Shown one piece after another: positions 37,801 through 46,689 of a stretch of 64,000 bases of DNA (within the stretch, counting starts at the first letter, position 1; each line of letters begins with the position of its first letter). Origin of the DNA: CAYRTV01 sp964505785. GTDB lineage: Bacteria > Acidobacteriota > Aminicenantia > Aminicenantales > Aminicenantaceae. The translations under genes and the position numbers were made by a program. The notes beneath the pieces are model-generated. The model had not been told where the DNA came from. It saw only the letters and a program-made list of their open reading frames with translations, and did no database searches. The stretch lies in contig CAZDJZ010000001.1 of assembly GCA_964505785.1 (NCBI GenBank), forward strand, positions 1-64,000. The letters are read 5' to 3'.

Positions 37801-38130
37801 TGGTCTGGCCGCGGTATTGTCATTGTTTGCAGCCGTTTCCATTTTTGCTGTCAGGGGCAGTATTTTCTTAGAGGGGGTATTTTAGTGCTGTTTTGTGGTT
37901 TTAAGGGTGTTGGAAAAGTTGACCAGTGAGGCGGTCCCGTCCTGTTCGGCGGGGCCGTTCAATATTGCGACGGGGCCTTCGGCCCCTCGTAATGACTTGA
38001 GGCTTCAATATGATAATGCGGTTCCGTTTCATTCGGCGAATCAGTCTAAGATCCCCTCGGCCTGCTATTGCAGTCCTGGGGATGACAATTGAGGGCTGAC
38101 GCGCCCTGGGGATGACAAAGGGGGCGCGCT
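37801..38130 (+). repeat. R2 repeat followed by R1 hairpins
   Basis: R2 part (37801-37930): TGGTCTGGCCGCGGTATTG, GCAGCCGTTTCCATTTTTGC, TTTTCTTAGAGG, GGTGTTGGAAAAGTTGACC. It matches the complement of 46965-47084. R1 part: GCGACGGGGCC/GGCCCCTCG (about 37968-37992), AAGATCCCC...GGGGATGACA (38047-38088) with one stem mismatch, and a decayed unit after it. The preceding stretch 37612-37800 holds no gene I can support. Confidence 0.8.
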
Positions 38131-38205
38131 TCGCAAGCCTCATTTCTTGTTGACCAGGAGTGTTTTTTGTTTGTAACATAATCAGAATCGCATAGAGGGC
38201 GAAAT

Positions 38206-39207
38206 TTGATTGAAAGGAAAATCATCATCAATAAAAACAGAATAATATTTTTTCTTCTGGCATTATGTACGGGTGTGCTCTTGCTTTTCGGGGGAGACTC
38301 GGCAGGGTCCCGTGCCGAGAGTCTATTTTTTGGCGACCCCTATGTTTTCCTCGATGGCGACACCTATTACGCCTATGGGACTTCCCGGAGCAACGAAGGT
38401 ATTCTGGTGTACACTTCAAAGGATTTAAAATTATGGAAGGGTCCCGCCGGCGTACGCGATGGCTTTGCTCTCCATCATGAAGATGTTTATGGAGAAAGCC
38501 AATTCTGGGCTCCTGAAGTCTACCTCATCAATGGCACTTACTATATGTTTTTCAGCGTCGAAAAACACATGGCCATAGCCGCCAGCGACAATCCTCTCGG
38601 GCCCTTCACCCAGGAAAAACCAACCGTTCTCGCAGACTTTGAAGCCATCGACCATACGCTTTTCATCGATGAAGATGGAAGCAAATACATTTACTTTGCG
38701 AAATTCGAGGACGGTTTGGAGATCTGGGGTGCCGAAATGGACGACGATATTTCAAGCATTGTCCTTGAAACCCGGCGCAAATTGATGCGGCCTGAGCAGT
38801 CATGGGAACTGGCTGAAGAAGGATGGATGGAGGTGAATGAAGGACCTGACGTCTTTAAGTACGAAGGACTTTACTACATGCTTTTTTCCGCCAATGCTTA
38901 CACCAGCCATTATTACGGACTCGGCCTCGCTTATGCGGAACATCCTCTCGGCCCATGGAAGAAATCCGAACACAATCCAATTCTGCAAAAAAAACACGGG
39001 CTTGTCGGCATCGGCCACTGCATGCTTTTTAAGGACAAGGCCGGCAAACTCCATTTAGCTTATCATGCTCATTTCGACAGGGAGACTGTTTCCCCGCGCC
39101 GCGTATACATTAATCCTGTTACATTGAAAAAGCTCAAAGAAAATGACCGCTGCACTATTGAAGTTCAACGACCCCGTATAGAGCCCATGCATATATCGGG
39201 AAAATAA
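38206..39207 (+). CDS. Secreted glycoside hydrolase family 43-like protein
   Basis: 333 residues. A TTG start at 38206 has AGAGGG six bases upstream. A signal peptide or membrane anchor (about 10-30) precedes a five-bladed GH43 propeller. The three expected acids are visible: Asp in FFGDPYVF (general base), Asp in AIDHTLF (pKa modulator) and Glu in VNEGPDVF (general acid). GH43 enzymes remove arabinose or xylose units from plant-type glycans. This one probably works in the periplasm or outside the cell, which suits the polymer-degrading flavour of the neighbourhood. A 28-base piece of this gene (38310-38337) recurs at 42707. Confidence 0.88.
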   Translation: MIERKIIINKNRIIFFLLALCTGVLLLFGGDSAGSRAESLFFGDPYVFLDGDTYYAYGTSRSNEGILVYTSKDLKLWKGPAGVRDGFALHHEDVYGESQFWAPEVYLINGTYYMFFSVEKHMAIAASDNPLGPFTQEKPTVLADFEAIDHTLFIDEDGSKYIYFAKFEDGLEIWGAEMDDDISSIVLETRRKLMRPEQSWELAEEGWMEVNEGPDVFKYEGLYYMLFSANAYTSHYYGLGLAYAEHPLGPWKKSEHNPILQKKHGLVGIGHCMLFKDKAGKLHLAYHAHFDRETVSPRRVYINPVTLKKLKENDRCTIEVQRPRIEPMHISGK

Positions 39208-39224
39208 TGTCACAATAGTCCCCC

Positions 39225-39730
39225 GCGGTCCGGCCGCGGTATTGTCATTGTTTGATGACAATATACTTGTCATTCCCGGAGCGAAGCGACGGGAATCTTA
39301 GACGGCACCCGGTGTCATTCTGATGGCTTTACATAAGCCCGAAGAATCCCAAAGTGCATCGTCTGGTGAATCAGAGCCGTTTCATTCGGCGAGGCCGTCT
39401 AAGATCCCCACGGGCGCTGACGCGCCCTGGGGATGACGCAATGGGTTCGGTACTATGGCTCGGTCCGTCACATTCGGCGCAGCCGTTTGGGATCCTTCGC
39501 TGCGCTCAGGATGACAGGAGGCTTCGGCACTAGGGTGCGGAATCGTCTCTTTCGGTGCAGCCGATTGGGATTCTTCGTCGCTTCGCTCCTCAGAATGACA
39601 GAGGGGCGCGGCTAGGGATGGCAGTGCGGTTACGTTTCATTTGGCGATGTAGTCTAAGATCCCCTCGGACTGCTATCGCAGTCCTGGGGATGACATGGGA
39701 GGCGCTGACGTGCCCTGGGGATGACAGACT
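39225..39730. repeat. R2 core plus long R1 hairpin array
   Basis: The R2 core GCGGTCCGGCCGCGG begins at 39225, 18 bp after the GH43 stop. R1 units follow: CATTCCCGG hairpin (about 39271), GGGCGC/GCGCCC (about 39411-39427), GGGATCCTTCG (39488), GGGATTCTTCG (39567) and GGACTGC/GCAGTCC (about 39668-39685). The segment 39508-39603 recurs inverted near 50193-50292, including its non-hairpin linkers. The segment 39303-39370 is the uninterrupted counterpart of the block carrying the MITE at 44231. Confidence 0.85.
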
Positions 39731-39933
39731 CTTGTCATTCCCGGAGCCCATTTATGTCATTCCCGGAGCGGAGCGACGGGAATCTTAGACGGCTTTAGCA
39801 CCAGGTGACGGTTTCGATTCATGCGGCGAGGCAGTGGTTCGCTTACGGCCAGTGCAGGCAGGCAGACTTCCTGACAGGGAATGGGAGACCTCGGATTCCC
39901 GGATACATCGATGGGCTCTCTCAGGTTTTTTTG
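39731..39933. repeat. 203-bp direct repeat, copy 2
   Basis: See copy 1 at 34738-34940; same orientation and length. Sequence unlike copy 1 begins immediately after the TTTTTTTG end. Confidence 0.9.
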
Positions 39934-40244
39934 TTGTGAACTTTCCTTCAAATAATCTTGATATGCCTTTTCCTCTTGACTTATTCTGATAAAATTATTG
40001 AAAGCCAGTGCTCCCCAAAATATTCCTGGTGTTAGAGAATGATTTGATTCCCGTTTGAGCATATTGGGCCATCTTTTCCCTTATTACATTATCTGATATA
40101 TTTTGAATTTTTTTTAATTCGCTTTCTTCTCCCTTCCAACTTGAGAGCTGATTTCTTCAGGTAATCTTCTGCCAGGGAAATAGAGGAAATTTCTAAATCA
40201 TCTTGGTTCTGAAATTCATTGGTTGGACAGCAGAAGTTTATTAG
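39934..40244 (-). other. Possible gene debris on the minus strand, no intact gene
   Basis: On the minus strand, short protein-like stretches in different frames (INFCCPTNEFQNQDDLEIS, ISLAEDYLKKSALKLEG, then after a frame change GIFWGALAFNNFIRIS and QEEKAYQDYLKES) run towards the 203-bp repeat and are cut by it. They look like a decayed gene, but no family was recognised. Confidence 0.3.
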
Positions 40245-40640
40245 TTGAGAAAGGATGTGTCGTTTGACACTGAAAGGGTCCGGAGGATTTTTGCAGATTC
40301 TTCCATTTCCATAAATTTCTTATTCGTCACCAACATGCCAGGATTGACCGGAGACATCGATGTAGGAAAAAGGAAACCTTTGCGGGTAGATCTCATGGAC
40401 CAGTCTTTCAGTATCTTCAACGCCTTTCGAGAAATATCAAAAACAACAGGAGGGATTGCCGACAGTTCGGCAAATGTTTTGGCATCCTTTAAAAAAGCAG
40501 CGGCGGCCGCGGGAAATTACTATTTGATTTACTATTCACCCAAAAATTACACAAATGATGGAATATTTCGTAAGATTGAGGTCAAAGTTAAAAATAAAAA
40601 ATACAGAATCATTCACAGAGCTGGATATTTCGGGGATTAA
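40245..40640 (+). pseudogene. C-terminal remnant of a VWFA-related secreted protein
   Basis: 131 codons resembling the end of the 'VWFA-related' proteins frequent in Acidobacteriota: ISINFLFVTNMPGLTGD, FREISKTTGGIADSS, YYLIYYSPKNYTNDG, FRKIEVKVKNKKYRIIHRAGYF. The metal-site (MIDAS) N-terminal half and any signal peptide are missing, and the only start is a TTG inside the domain. The frame itself is undamaged, so the break is recent or lies upstream. It sits just right of the 203-bp direct repeat and the debris next to it. Confidence 0.72.
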
Positions 40641-40899
40641 ATCACCATAGCGATATAAGACAATCCCTTACACGATTTAATGGTCTGCTTCAGATTTTCG
40701 CAATTGTTATATTTTCTTGACTTTAAATCAGCCAGGCTGAAATAAAGGCTTTAAAAGATTTTACAAGCTCTATCTTCAATTTTAACCAATATGATAACAT
40801 AAGCGCTGACACCCACTTGTTCGGATTACTCCAACAGGTGTCAAGGCATAATTTTATCCTGTGATGGGTTCAATCAGCCAAAGATAGGAGAAGCATTAA

Positions 40900-42693
40900 A
40901 TGTTTTATAATCAGCAAAATACCAAAGCCAAGCGACCCAAGGCCATTCTGGCTGGCGCCCTGCTCTTGATGGCGTTTTCCTTTTCGGCGTCCCCCCGGGC
41001 CGGCGGCGAATCTCGGCATGCGGTCGTCTCCACTGCCGCTGTCCCCGTCGATCCCCTCCAAGCCGGCGTTCACGATCGCTTCCTCGCCGTCGTGGCCTGG
41101 GAAGGAGATTTCAAAATCGATTACCAGCGGACGGTCGACATGTCCGTTCCCCCGAATCTCATAAACCGCCATGACCAGCGCTCGCAGTCCTCCGGGCACA
41201 TCCGTCTCGAAACGACAGCTCATGCAAACGTGCCTTCGGGCAGCTATATGACCTGGAATGGACAGAGCCAGGTCAACGCTGCGCATTTTGGAACCTCCGA
41301 AGCCAAAACCCATGCATTCACCGGCTCCGGGGTGACCGAGGGGCGGGCGTCGCTTCCCGGCGAAGCCGTGCTGACGATCGACCCGGTGCGCGGGGAGTAC
41401 GAGGTCTCCTTCCGCACAAATGTTCCCTTGCCGGTTGAGGAAAGAACCTGGACCGAATTGCATCCCGAAATCGAGCGCCTTGCGGCCCTCGCCAGGTCCG
41501 GCGCTCCCCTGGCCGGCACCGTCGGCGCGCTGGCCCTCGACATCAAGGATAAGTTTCCCCCCTCCACCACGACCGAAAGACAGGTGTCGGCTCCCAACGG
41601 ATCCAGCGACAGGCTGCCCTTGCCGGCATCCGGCCTGGTCCTCTCAGGCAGCCGCGAATACGGCGGGACATCGTTTTCCTGGTCGCTGCGTCCCGTCGGT
41701 TCCTTTATGGCGGATGCCGGAGGTCCTTATAAGGTTGTGCGGGGAGAGACCCTTCAACTCGACGGCTCACGATCCTTTGGTGAAATCGTCGATTATGAGT
41801 GGACGTTCATACCCGGCCCGGGCTGCTCTTCCGATGCTCCGTTCAAAGCCGGAGCGCTCAAAACAGGCAAAAAACAGCAGGTCATTCTCCTTTGCGATGT
41901 TCAAGTGACCCTGACCGTGAGGGGCCCCGACGGACAGGAAGCTCAAGATCAAGCGCACGTCGAAGTCTTTCCCAGGACTTGGCGCACGAAATCCGAACAC
42001 AGCGGCGAGGAAGCAATGACCTCGGACATGCTCGATATATATGCAGACCAAAAGGAGCATGTCGGCGCCGAAAATGTCAGCAAAAATAATCGGCGTGAAC
42101 CCGGAAAGCTCTTTGACCCTGTATGTGATGAGAACAACTCTTGGGATGGGAAAGGCTATGACATTGCCCACGTTCAGGATCCAAGCGGGCCTTTCGACGG
42201 CTTCTACTATCCTGAAAACTATCGCATCGAGTTGATCCGCAAGACCCTCATCAATCCCCATCTAAAAGAAGACAGCACCATCACTTTCAGAGGCCACGGC
42301 GGGATGTCGAATTGGTATCAATACAACGTTGCGATGGGCAACCAAGCCGTTGCCGACGCCTATCTGGCATCCATTCGCTTTCACGAAAGGGAACACACAA
42401 GATTGATGGAAGTGTCCATCGGAGGCGAGAACGACCCCGCGATATCGGTTGAAGAGATGTTTCATAGCGATCGGGATGCTCTTCAAGACGAGCTCGACCG
42501 GAAAATTCGCGATGCTGAAAGAAAAGCCTGTTTGGACACCTTGAAGCTCCATGACAATCTCCCGGCGGGAGATCGGAAAAGTTACGATCTCTGGTTCCCG
42601 AGAAGAGGAGGCGGCTTTGTTCAGCGAACAGTCCCGCCTTATTCCATCACGCAAGATCAACGAAATGAAGAAAACGCGGCCTGTGGAAAATAA
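40900..42693 (+). CDS. Secreted protein with PKD-like domain and HExxH motif, function unknown
   Basis: 597 residues. A signal peptide (about 15-33, SFSASPRAGG) is followed by a beta-rich N-terminal region of unknown family. A PKD-like domain lies at about 272-362 (GGPYKVVRGETLQLDGSRS, then VDYEWTF, ending VTLTVRGPDGQ). The C-terminal third contains FHEREHTRLM, an HExxH zinc-peptidase-type motif (H495-E-R-E-H499), followed by an acidic helix SVEEMFHSDRDALQDEL that could supply a third ligand. The start at 40900 has AGGAGA eight bases upstream. The layout suggests an extracellular metallopeptidase or a protein that only resembles one. No named family was recognised, so the catalytic claim is tentative. 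Confidence 0.68.
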   Translation: MFYNQQNTKAKRPKAILAGALLLMAFSFSASPRAGGESRHAVVSTAAVPVDPLQAGVHDRFLAVVAWEGDFKIDYQRTVDMSVPPNLINRHDQRSQSSGHIRLETTAHANVPSGSYMTWNGQSQVNAAHFGTSEAKTHAFTGSGVTEGRASLPGEAVLTIDPVRGEYEVSFRTNVPLPVEERTWTELHPEIERLAALARSGAPLAGTVGALALDIKDKFPPSTTTERQVSAPNGSSDRLPLPASGLVLSGSREYGGTSFSWSLRPVGSFMADAGGPYKVVRGETLQLDGSRSFGEIVDYEWTFIPGPGCSSDAPFKAGALKTGKKQQVILLCDVQVTLTVRGPDGQEAQDQAHVEVFPRTWRTKSEHSGEEAMTSDMLDIYADQKEHVGAENVSKNNRREPGKLFDPVCDENNSWDGKGYDIAHVQDPSGPFDGFYYPENYRIELIRKTLINPHLKEDSTITFRGHGGMSNWYQYNVAMGNQAVADAYLASIRFHEREHTRLMEVSIGGENDPAISVEEMFHSDRDALQDELDRKIRDAERKACLDTLKLHDNLPAGDRKSYDLWFPRRGGGFVQRTVPPYSITQDQRNEENAACGK

Positions 42694-42706
42694 ATTAATT
42701 CGGTTT

Positions 42707-42740
42707 CCGTGCCGAGAGTCTATTTTTTGGCGACACCTAT
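42707..42740 (+). repeat. Scrap of the GH43 gene next to an R2 unit
   Basis: 28 bases identical to 38310-38337 inside the GH43 gene, including GCCGAGAGTCTATTTTTTGG, then CACCTAT against CCCCTAT. It lies 10 bp before the R2 copy at 42751. Confidence 0.75.
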
Positions 42741-42750
42741 CACCTTCCCC

Positions 42751-42865
42751 GCGGTCTGGCCGGGGTATTGTCATTATTTGCAGCCGTTTCCATTTTTGCT
42801 GTCAGGGGCAGGGTTTTCTTAGAGGCTGCATTTTGGTCTTATTTTGGAATTCTAAGGTTTTATTG
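42751..42865 (+). repeat. R2 repeat
   Basis: GCGGTCTGGCCGGGGTATTG then GCAGCCGTTTCCATTTTTGC, CTGTCAGGGGCAGGG and TTTTCTTAGAGG, in the same order as the copies at 37801 and (inverted) 46965-47084. It is followed by an R1 unit that begins the 1300-bp inverted repeat. Confidence 0.85.
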
Positions 42866-42912
42866 CGGGTTCGTATTATGAGACGAGGCCGATTGGGATC
42901 CTTCGCTTCGCT

Positions 42913-44212
42913 CAGGATGACAAGGTCATTAATTTAATTGACATATTAATCCTCAGGACCAATAATAAATTCGTATTCTAGTAAAAATTCACTTGGGGAA
43001 AATGGTTCCCCTAAACAAATAAAATCCGGATTCTTGCTGCGGACGGGTGTTTAAACGATCATCCGGGTTCGCAATAAGCTGAAGACGATACGGATCGTTC
43101 GCCACAATGATGGAGAAAAAGCGCGCTAAAATAATTTATACTAGTTCTCTCATTGCATTAATAGGCAATGCCGTTCTCTCCGCCGGCAAAGTGCTGGTCG
43201 GACTTACCGCTAACAGCCTGGCTGTTTTAAGCGATGGCATTGACAGCGCTACTGATGTTATAGCTTCGTTCGTAACCATGGTGGCCTCTAAAATTATCAC
43301 TAAGCCGCCGGATATTAAGCACCCTTTCGGGCATCGGCGTGCGGAGGCCGTTGCAACCAAGATTGTTGCTTTCATTATTTTCTTTATTGGCGCCCAGATC
43401 ATCATTACCACTATAAACAGAATTATCGAAGGAGAGCTTCGCAGCGTTCCAGGCACGCTGGCGGTTTATATCACGATTTTTTCCATTGCCGGGAAAATTT
43501 TCCTTGCCGTCTTTCTATTTAGGAAGAGTAAAAAAACACGCAGTTCTATGCTCAAAGCTAATGCTGTCAATATGAGAAACGACATATTCATTTCTCTCAG
43601 TGTTCTGGTTGGACTATTCGGCACCTACCGCCTTTCGTCGCCCATCATTGATTATATAGTGGCTATTTTGGTGAGCCTGTGGATAATAAAATCCGCTGTT
43701 CAGATTTTTTGGGAATCGAGTATTGAGGTGATGGATAGAATCAAAGACGAATCGCTGTACAGCATCTTATTCAGCGCGGTAGATGAAGTCCAAGGAGCCT
43801 CGAACCCTCACCGCACACGTATTCGGTCCATCGGTGATATGTACATGATCAATATCGATATAGAGGTGAGTCCCGAAATAACTGTGGAAGACGGACATAA
43901 AATTGCGGTCAAGGTCGAGCAGAAGATCCGGGAAAAAATAAAAAACGTATATGATATTGTCGTTCATATTGAACCGCGCGGAAACAGCGAAGACCAAGAA
44001 AAATACGGTGTTTCTAAAAATACAAAAAAAGATTAGGAATTATTGCAAAATCCGGCGGTCCCGCCGCAGAATAACATACACATGTCATTCCCCGAGGGAC
44101 GCACCGTCATCCCCGGAGCGGAGCAAGCCTGTCATTCGTGGAGCGCTCTCCTTGTCATTCCCTGAGTGAAGTCAACCTGTCATTACCGGAACGAAGTGAC
44201 GGGAATCTTAGA
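42913..44212 (+). repeat. 1300-bp inverted repeat, copy A (carries CDF gene)
   Basis: Equals the reverse complement of 48821-50120 over 1300 bp with only a handful of substitutions. The left end is CAGGATGACA (an R1 right flank) and the right end is GGGAATCTTAGA (an R1 left flank). Outside these points the two loci are unrelated. The enclosed gene and its upstream region are duplicated together. Confidence 0.93.
43107..44036 (+). CDS. Cation diffusion facilitator (CDF) metal efflux protein, copy A
   Basis: 309 residues with six hydrophobic helices and the CDF hallmarks. Helix 2 carries LSDGIDSATDVIASF (two metal-binding Asp positions). The loop after it is KHPFGHRRAEAVATK, and helix 5 contains SPIIDYIVAILVSLW. 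The cytoplasmic C-terminal ferredoxin-like domain ends in VVHIEP. It exports Zn2+, Fe2+, Mn2+ or similar in exchange for protons across the inner membrane. The copy at 48997-49926 is almost identical in protein (differences include Thr/Met in SVPGTLA and Arg/Ser in FLFRKSKK). No other metal-resistance gene adjoins it directly; a copper oxidase remnant lies 8 kb away. Confidence 0.9.
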   Translation: MMEKKRAKIIYTSSLIALIGNAVLSAGKVLVGLTANSLAVLSDGIDSATDVIASFVTMVASKIITKPPDIKHPFGHRRAEAVATKIVAFIIFFIGAQIIITTINRIIEGELRSVPGTLAVYITIFSIAGKIFLAVFLFRKSKKTRSSMLKANAVNMRNDIFISLSVLVGLFGTYRLSSPIIDYIVAILVSLWIIKSAVQIFWESSIEVMDRIKDESLYSILFSAVDEVQGASNPHRTRIRSIGDMYMINIDIEVSPEITVEDGHKIAVKVEQKIREKIKNVYDIVVHIEPRGNSEDQEKYGVSKNTKKD

Positions 44213-44600
44213 CGGCGCCTTGTGTCATTCTGGGCATAAAGGTCACAGAGTGTTGGTTTTTTCATTATTTTGGAAGTAGCAATACCAATTCAAATAACTT
44301 AATTTCGGCTTTTCTGTAAGCATATATGTCTTCAATAATCAGCTTTTTAATCTTGAATAAAAGCTTTTTCTTGAACCGTTTTAATAAAGTGTATAAAAAT
44401 CACATATTTCCTATTAATTATCAATAGCTTACACCATAACCGACCAACACTCTGTGACCTTTATGCCCATTCTGAGGGCTTCGAAGAAGCCCGAAGAATC
44501 CCAAAGTGCCTCGTCTGGTGAGCCGGTTCTGATTCATTCGGCGAGGTCGTCTAAGATCTCCTCGGGCGCTGCGCGCCCTGGGGGTGACAAGGGGGGGGCA
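44213..44600. repeat. R1 block interrupted by a MITE-like element
   Basis: The R1 sequence GTGTCATTCTG...CCCGAAGAATCCCAAAGTGCCTCG is split by the 237-bp element at 44231-44467. The same block is uninterrupted at 39310-39370. A further hairpin GGGCGC-T-GCGCGCCC follows at about 44564. Confidence 0.8.
44231..44467. mobile_element. 237-bp MITE-like element with 25-bp perfect terminal inverted repeats
   Basis: The ends GGCATAAAGGTCACAGAG... (44231-44255) and its exact complement (44443-44467) are perfect over 25 bp. The interior is AT-rich and non-coding. CATTCTG occurs directly on both sides (44224-44230 and 44468-44474) as a 7-bp target duplication. The empty target, with a single CATTCTG, is preserved at 39315-39321 in a related R1 block. 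This is the picture of a transposed non-autonomous element. No transposase with matching ends is in the window. Confidence 0.88.
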
Positions 44601-44704
44601 CGAGGTTACGGTCGCGTTTCATTCTGCGGGGCAGTATTAGATTCTTTAAATACTTTTCCTTTTAATTCGTATATATAGTAGGAATTTGAGTCCAGGAGGA
44701 GAAA

Positions 44705-45313
44705 ATGGAAAATAAATCCTATCCAGTGACAGTGACAGGTGGTTTAAGCAGTCCGCCGTCACCTGGCTTGTGGCTGATTAAATGGCTGCTGCTGCTGCCG
44801 CATTATATTGTATTGAGCTTTCTGTATGTGGCCTATTTCTTTGTGTGGATTATTGCCCTCTTTGCTATTCTGTTTACCGGGAAATTCCCGCGGGCGCTGT
44901 TTGATTTCAATGTGGGCATTATGCGCTGGTCCTGGCGGGTGTCTTTTTATGGATATCACGTCCTGGGGACGGATGAATATCCTCCCTTTTCCATGCAGCC
45001 TGGGGGCTATCCCGCCGACCTTCATGTGGAATACCCGGAGTCCCTTTCCAGGGGGTTGGTTTTAGTCAAGTGGTGGCTGCTGGCGATTCCGCATTATATC
45101 GTCGTCGGTGTCTTGACGGGAGGGCTTGGAGTAAACAATGCCGGTTTAGGGACGCTGTTGGCCTTGTATGCGGGGATTGTGCGTTTGTTCGGCAAGGAAT
45201 ATCCGGAAGATATATTCAAGATAGTGCTTGGTTTTAACCGCTACAGCATACGTGTAGCCGCTTACGTGTCGCTTATGACCGATGAATACCCGCCGTTTAG
45301 GTTCTGGGATTGA
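44705..45313 (+). CDS. DUF4389 membrane protein
   Basis: 202 residues, two similar halves. Each half has a long hydrophobic helix ending in LLPHYIVLSFL or LAIPHYIVVGVL, a second helix, and a conserved tail (YGYHVLGTDEYPPFSM and VAAYVSLMTDEYPPFRF). This is the DUF4389 pattern: about four helices with repeated TDEYPPF motifs. The ATG at 44705 follows AGGAGGAGAAA, a strong site. It lies in the unique 4.6-kb segment between the inverted CDF copies. Function unknown. Confidence 0.85.
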   Translation: MENKSYPVTVTGGLSSPPSPGLWLIKWLLLLPHYIVLSFLYVAYFFVWIIALFAILFTGKFPRALFDFNVGIMRWSWRVSFYGYHVLGTDEYPPFSMQPGGYPADLHVEYPESLSRGLVLVKWWLLAIPHYIVVGVLTGGLGVNNAGLGTLLALYAGIVRLFGKEYPEDIFKIVLGFNRYSIRVAAYVSLMTDEYPPFRFWD

Positions 45314-45334
45314 TTTAACTGACGTGGGCGTTTC

Positions 45335-45440
45335 AATAGGCGAGGCAATTTGGGATCCTTTGTCGCTGCGCTCCTTAGAATGACAATGGGCGCAGGCCTG
45401 GGGATGACGTGGAGAGTGCTGCCGCAAGCCCTAAGATGAC
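45335..45440. repeat. R1 hairpin block
   Basis: GGGATCCTTTG...AGAATGACA and two decayed units (GGGGATGACG, TAAGATGACA), less well preserved than elsewhere. Confidence 0.65.
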
Positions 45441-45486
45441 AGAAAAAATAATTATCATTTTGCAAGCCTTATGTTAAAATTTTTAT

Positions 45487-46653
45487 ATGGGGATAACACA
45501 AACATATCTGTCTTATCTTGAGTGTCCTGTATGCGGTAATCATTTTGACCCGGCGGCTGTCCAGACATACTGCCGTGACTGTGATTCACCGCTCACAGCG
45601 CAATACGATTTAGCTGATGCGGCGGCGGAATTGACTCCGGACATTGCCGGACTGCGTCCACGGGGGATCTGGCGGTGGAAGGAACTGCTGCCGGTGGCGG
45701 ACCCGCAGTTCCGGATTACCCTTGGGGAAGGGGATACGCCGCTTTTAGAGATTTGCCGGATGGGACGGGAGATGGGGATGACCCATTTGTATATGAAAGA
45801 CGAATCCGGCAATCCTACCGGATCGTTTAAAGCCAGAGGACTGGCCATGGCGGTCAGCCGGGTTGCGGAGCTGGGGATTGAGGACCTGGTGATAGCCACA
45901 GCGGGGAATGCCGGCGGGGCTCTGGCCGCCTATGCCGCCCGCGCCGGGATGAATGCCTATGTCTATATGCCTAAAAGTTCCCCGGACGTCAATCATACGG
46001 AAGTACGGATCACGGGAGCTGATTTGGTGCTGGTGGACGGCCAGATTACGGATGCCGCGTCCCGCGCGGCTGAAGATGCGCAGGAATACGGCTGGTTTTC
46101 CGTTTCCACGTTTAAGGAGCCTTACCGGGTGGAAGGCAAAAAGACCATGGGCTTTGAGCTGGCGGAGGCCTTTGAGTGGGACCTGCCGGATGTGATTGTT
46201 TATCCCACGGGAGGCGGCACCGGCCTGGTTGGAATGTGGAAAGCCTTCAATGAACTGGAAGCCATGGGCTGGATCGGGCCGGAGCGGCCGCGGATGATAA
46301 GTGTGCAGTCGTCAGGCTGCGCTCCGGTTGTGTATGCCGTACAGCACAACCTGCTCCGCATGAAGGCCTGGCCGGACCCGCAGACCATTGCTCCCGGCAT
46401 TTGTGTCCCGACGGCCTTTGCCGACCGGCTGATCTTGTCCGCCATTCGGGAAAGCGGCGGTACAGCTGTGGCCGTATCCGACCAAGCGATCATGCAGGCC
46501 CAGGATCAGCTGGCGGAACTGGAGGGCATTTTCGCCGCTCCCGAGAGCGCGGCTGCTTTGGCCGGGCTGAGGGTGCTGCTGCATGACGGAAAGGTCGACC
46601 CATCCGAGCGGGTGGTGGTTTTTAATACAGTGAGCGGGCTTAAGTATACTTAG
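45487..46653 (+). CDS. thrC: Threonine synthase (PLP-dependent)
   Basis: 388 residues. The N-terminal zinc-ribbon-like CPVCG...CRDCD (about 12-36) is followed by the fold-type II PLP core: the Schiff-base Lys in GNPTGSFKARG (about 119), the substrate/phosphate loop TAGNAGGALAAYAAR, and the PLP-phosphate loop YPTGGGTGLVGM. This matches threonine synthases with the short archaeal/Gram-positive-type architecture, which convert O-phosphohomoserine to threonine. Related threonine dehydratases lack the N-terminal ribbon. It is a single gene without other thr genes nearby. Few bases of leader and no Shine-Dalgarno are visible before the ATG. Confidence 0.85.
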   Translation: MGITQTYLSYLECPVCGNHFDPAAVQTYCRDCDSPLTAQYDLADAAAELTPDIAGLRPRGIWRWKELLPVADPQFRITLGEGDTPLLEICRMGREMGMTHLYMKDESGNPTGSFKARGLAMAVSRVAELGIEDLVIATAGNAGGALAAYAARAGMNAYVYMPKSSPDVNHTEVRITGADLVLVDGQITDAASRAAEDAQEYGWFSVSTFKEPYRVEGKKTMGFELAEAFEWDLPDVIVYPTGGGTGLVGMWKAFNELEAMGWIGPERPRMISVQSSGCAPVVYAVQHNLLRMKAWPDPQTIAPGICVPTAFADRLILSAIRESGGTAVAVSDQAIMQAQDQLAELEGIFAAPESAAALAGLRVLLHDGKVDPSERVVVFNTVSGLKYT

Positions 46654-46689
46654 GGCGGCAATCACCGATATCATCCGGCACATTTACAT

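Noticed and set aside
34555..39933. R1 hairpins as integron attC sites
   Set aside because: They have variable stems with conserved flanks like attC, but lack the RYYYAAC/GTTRRRY core sites, and no integron integrase is seen; blocks are of mixed orientation.
44037..44075. CGGCGGTCCCGCCG hairpin after the CDF gene as a Rho-independent terminator
   Set aside because: The stem is good, but no T-run follows on either strand.
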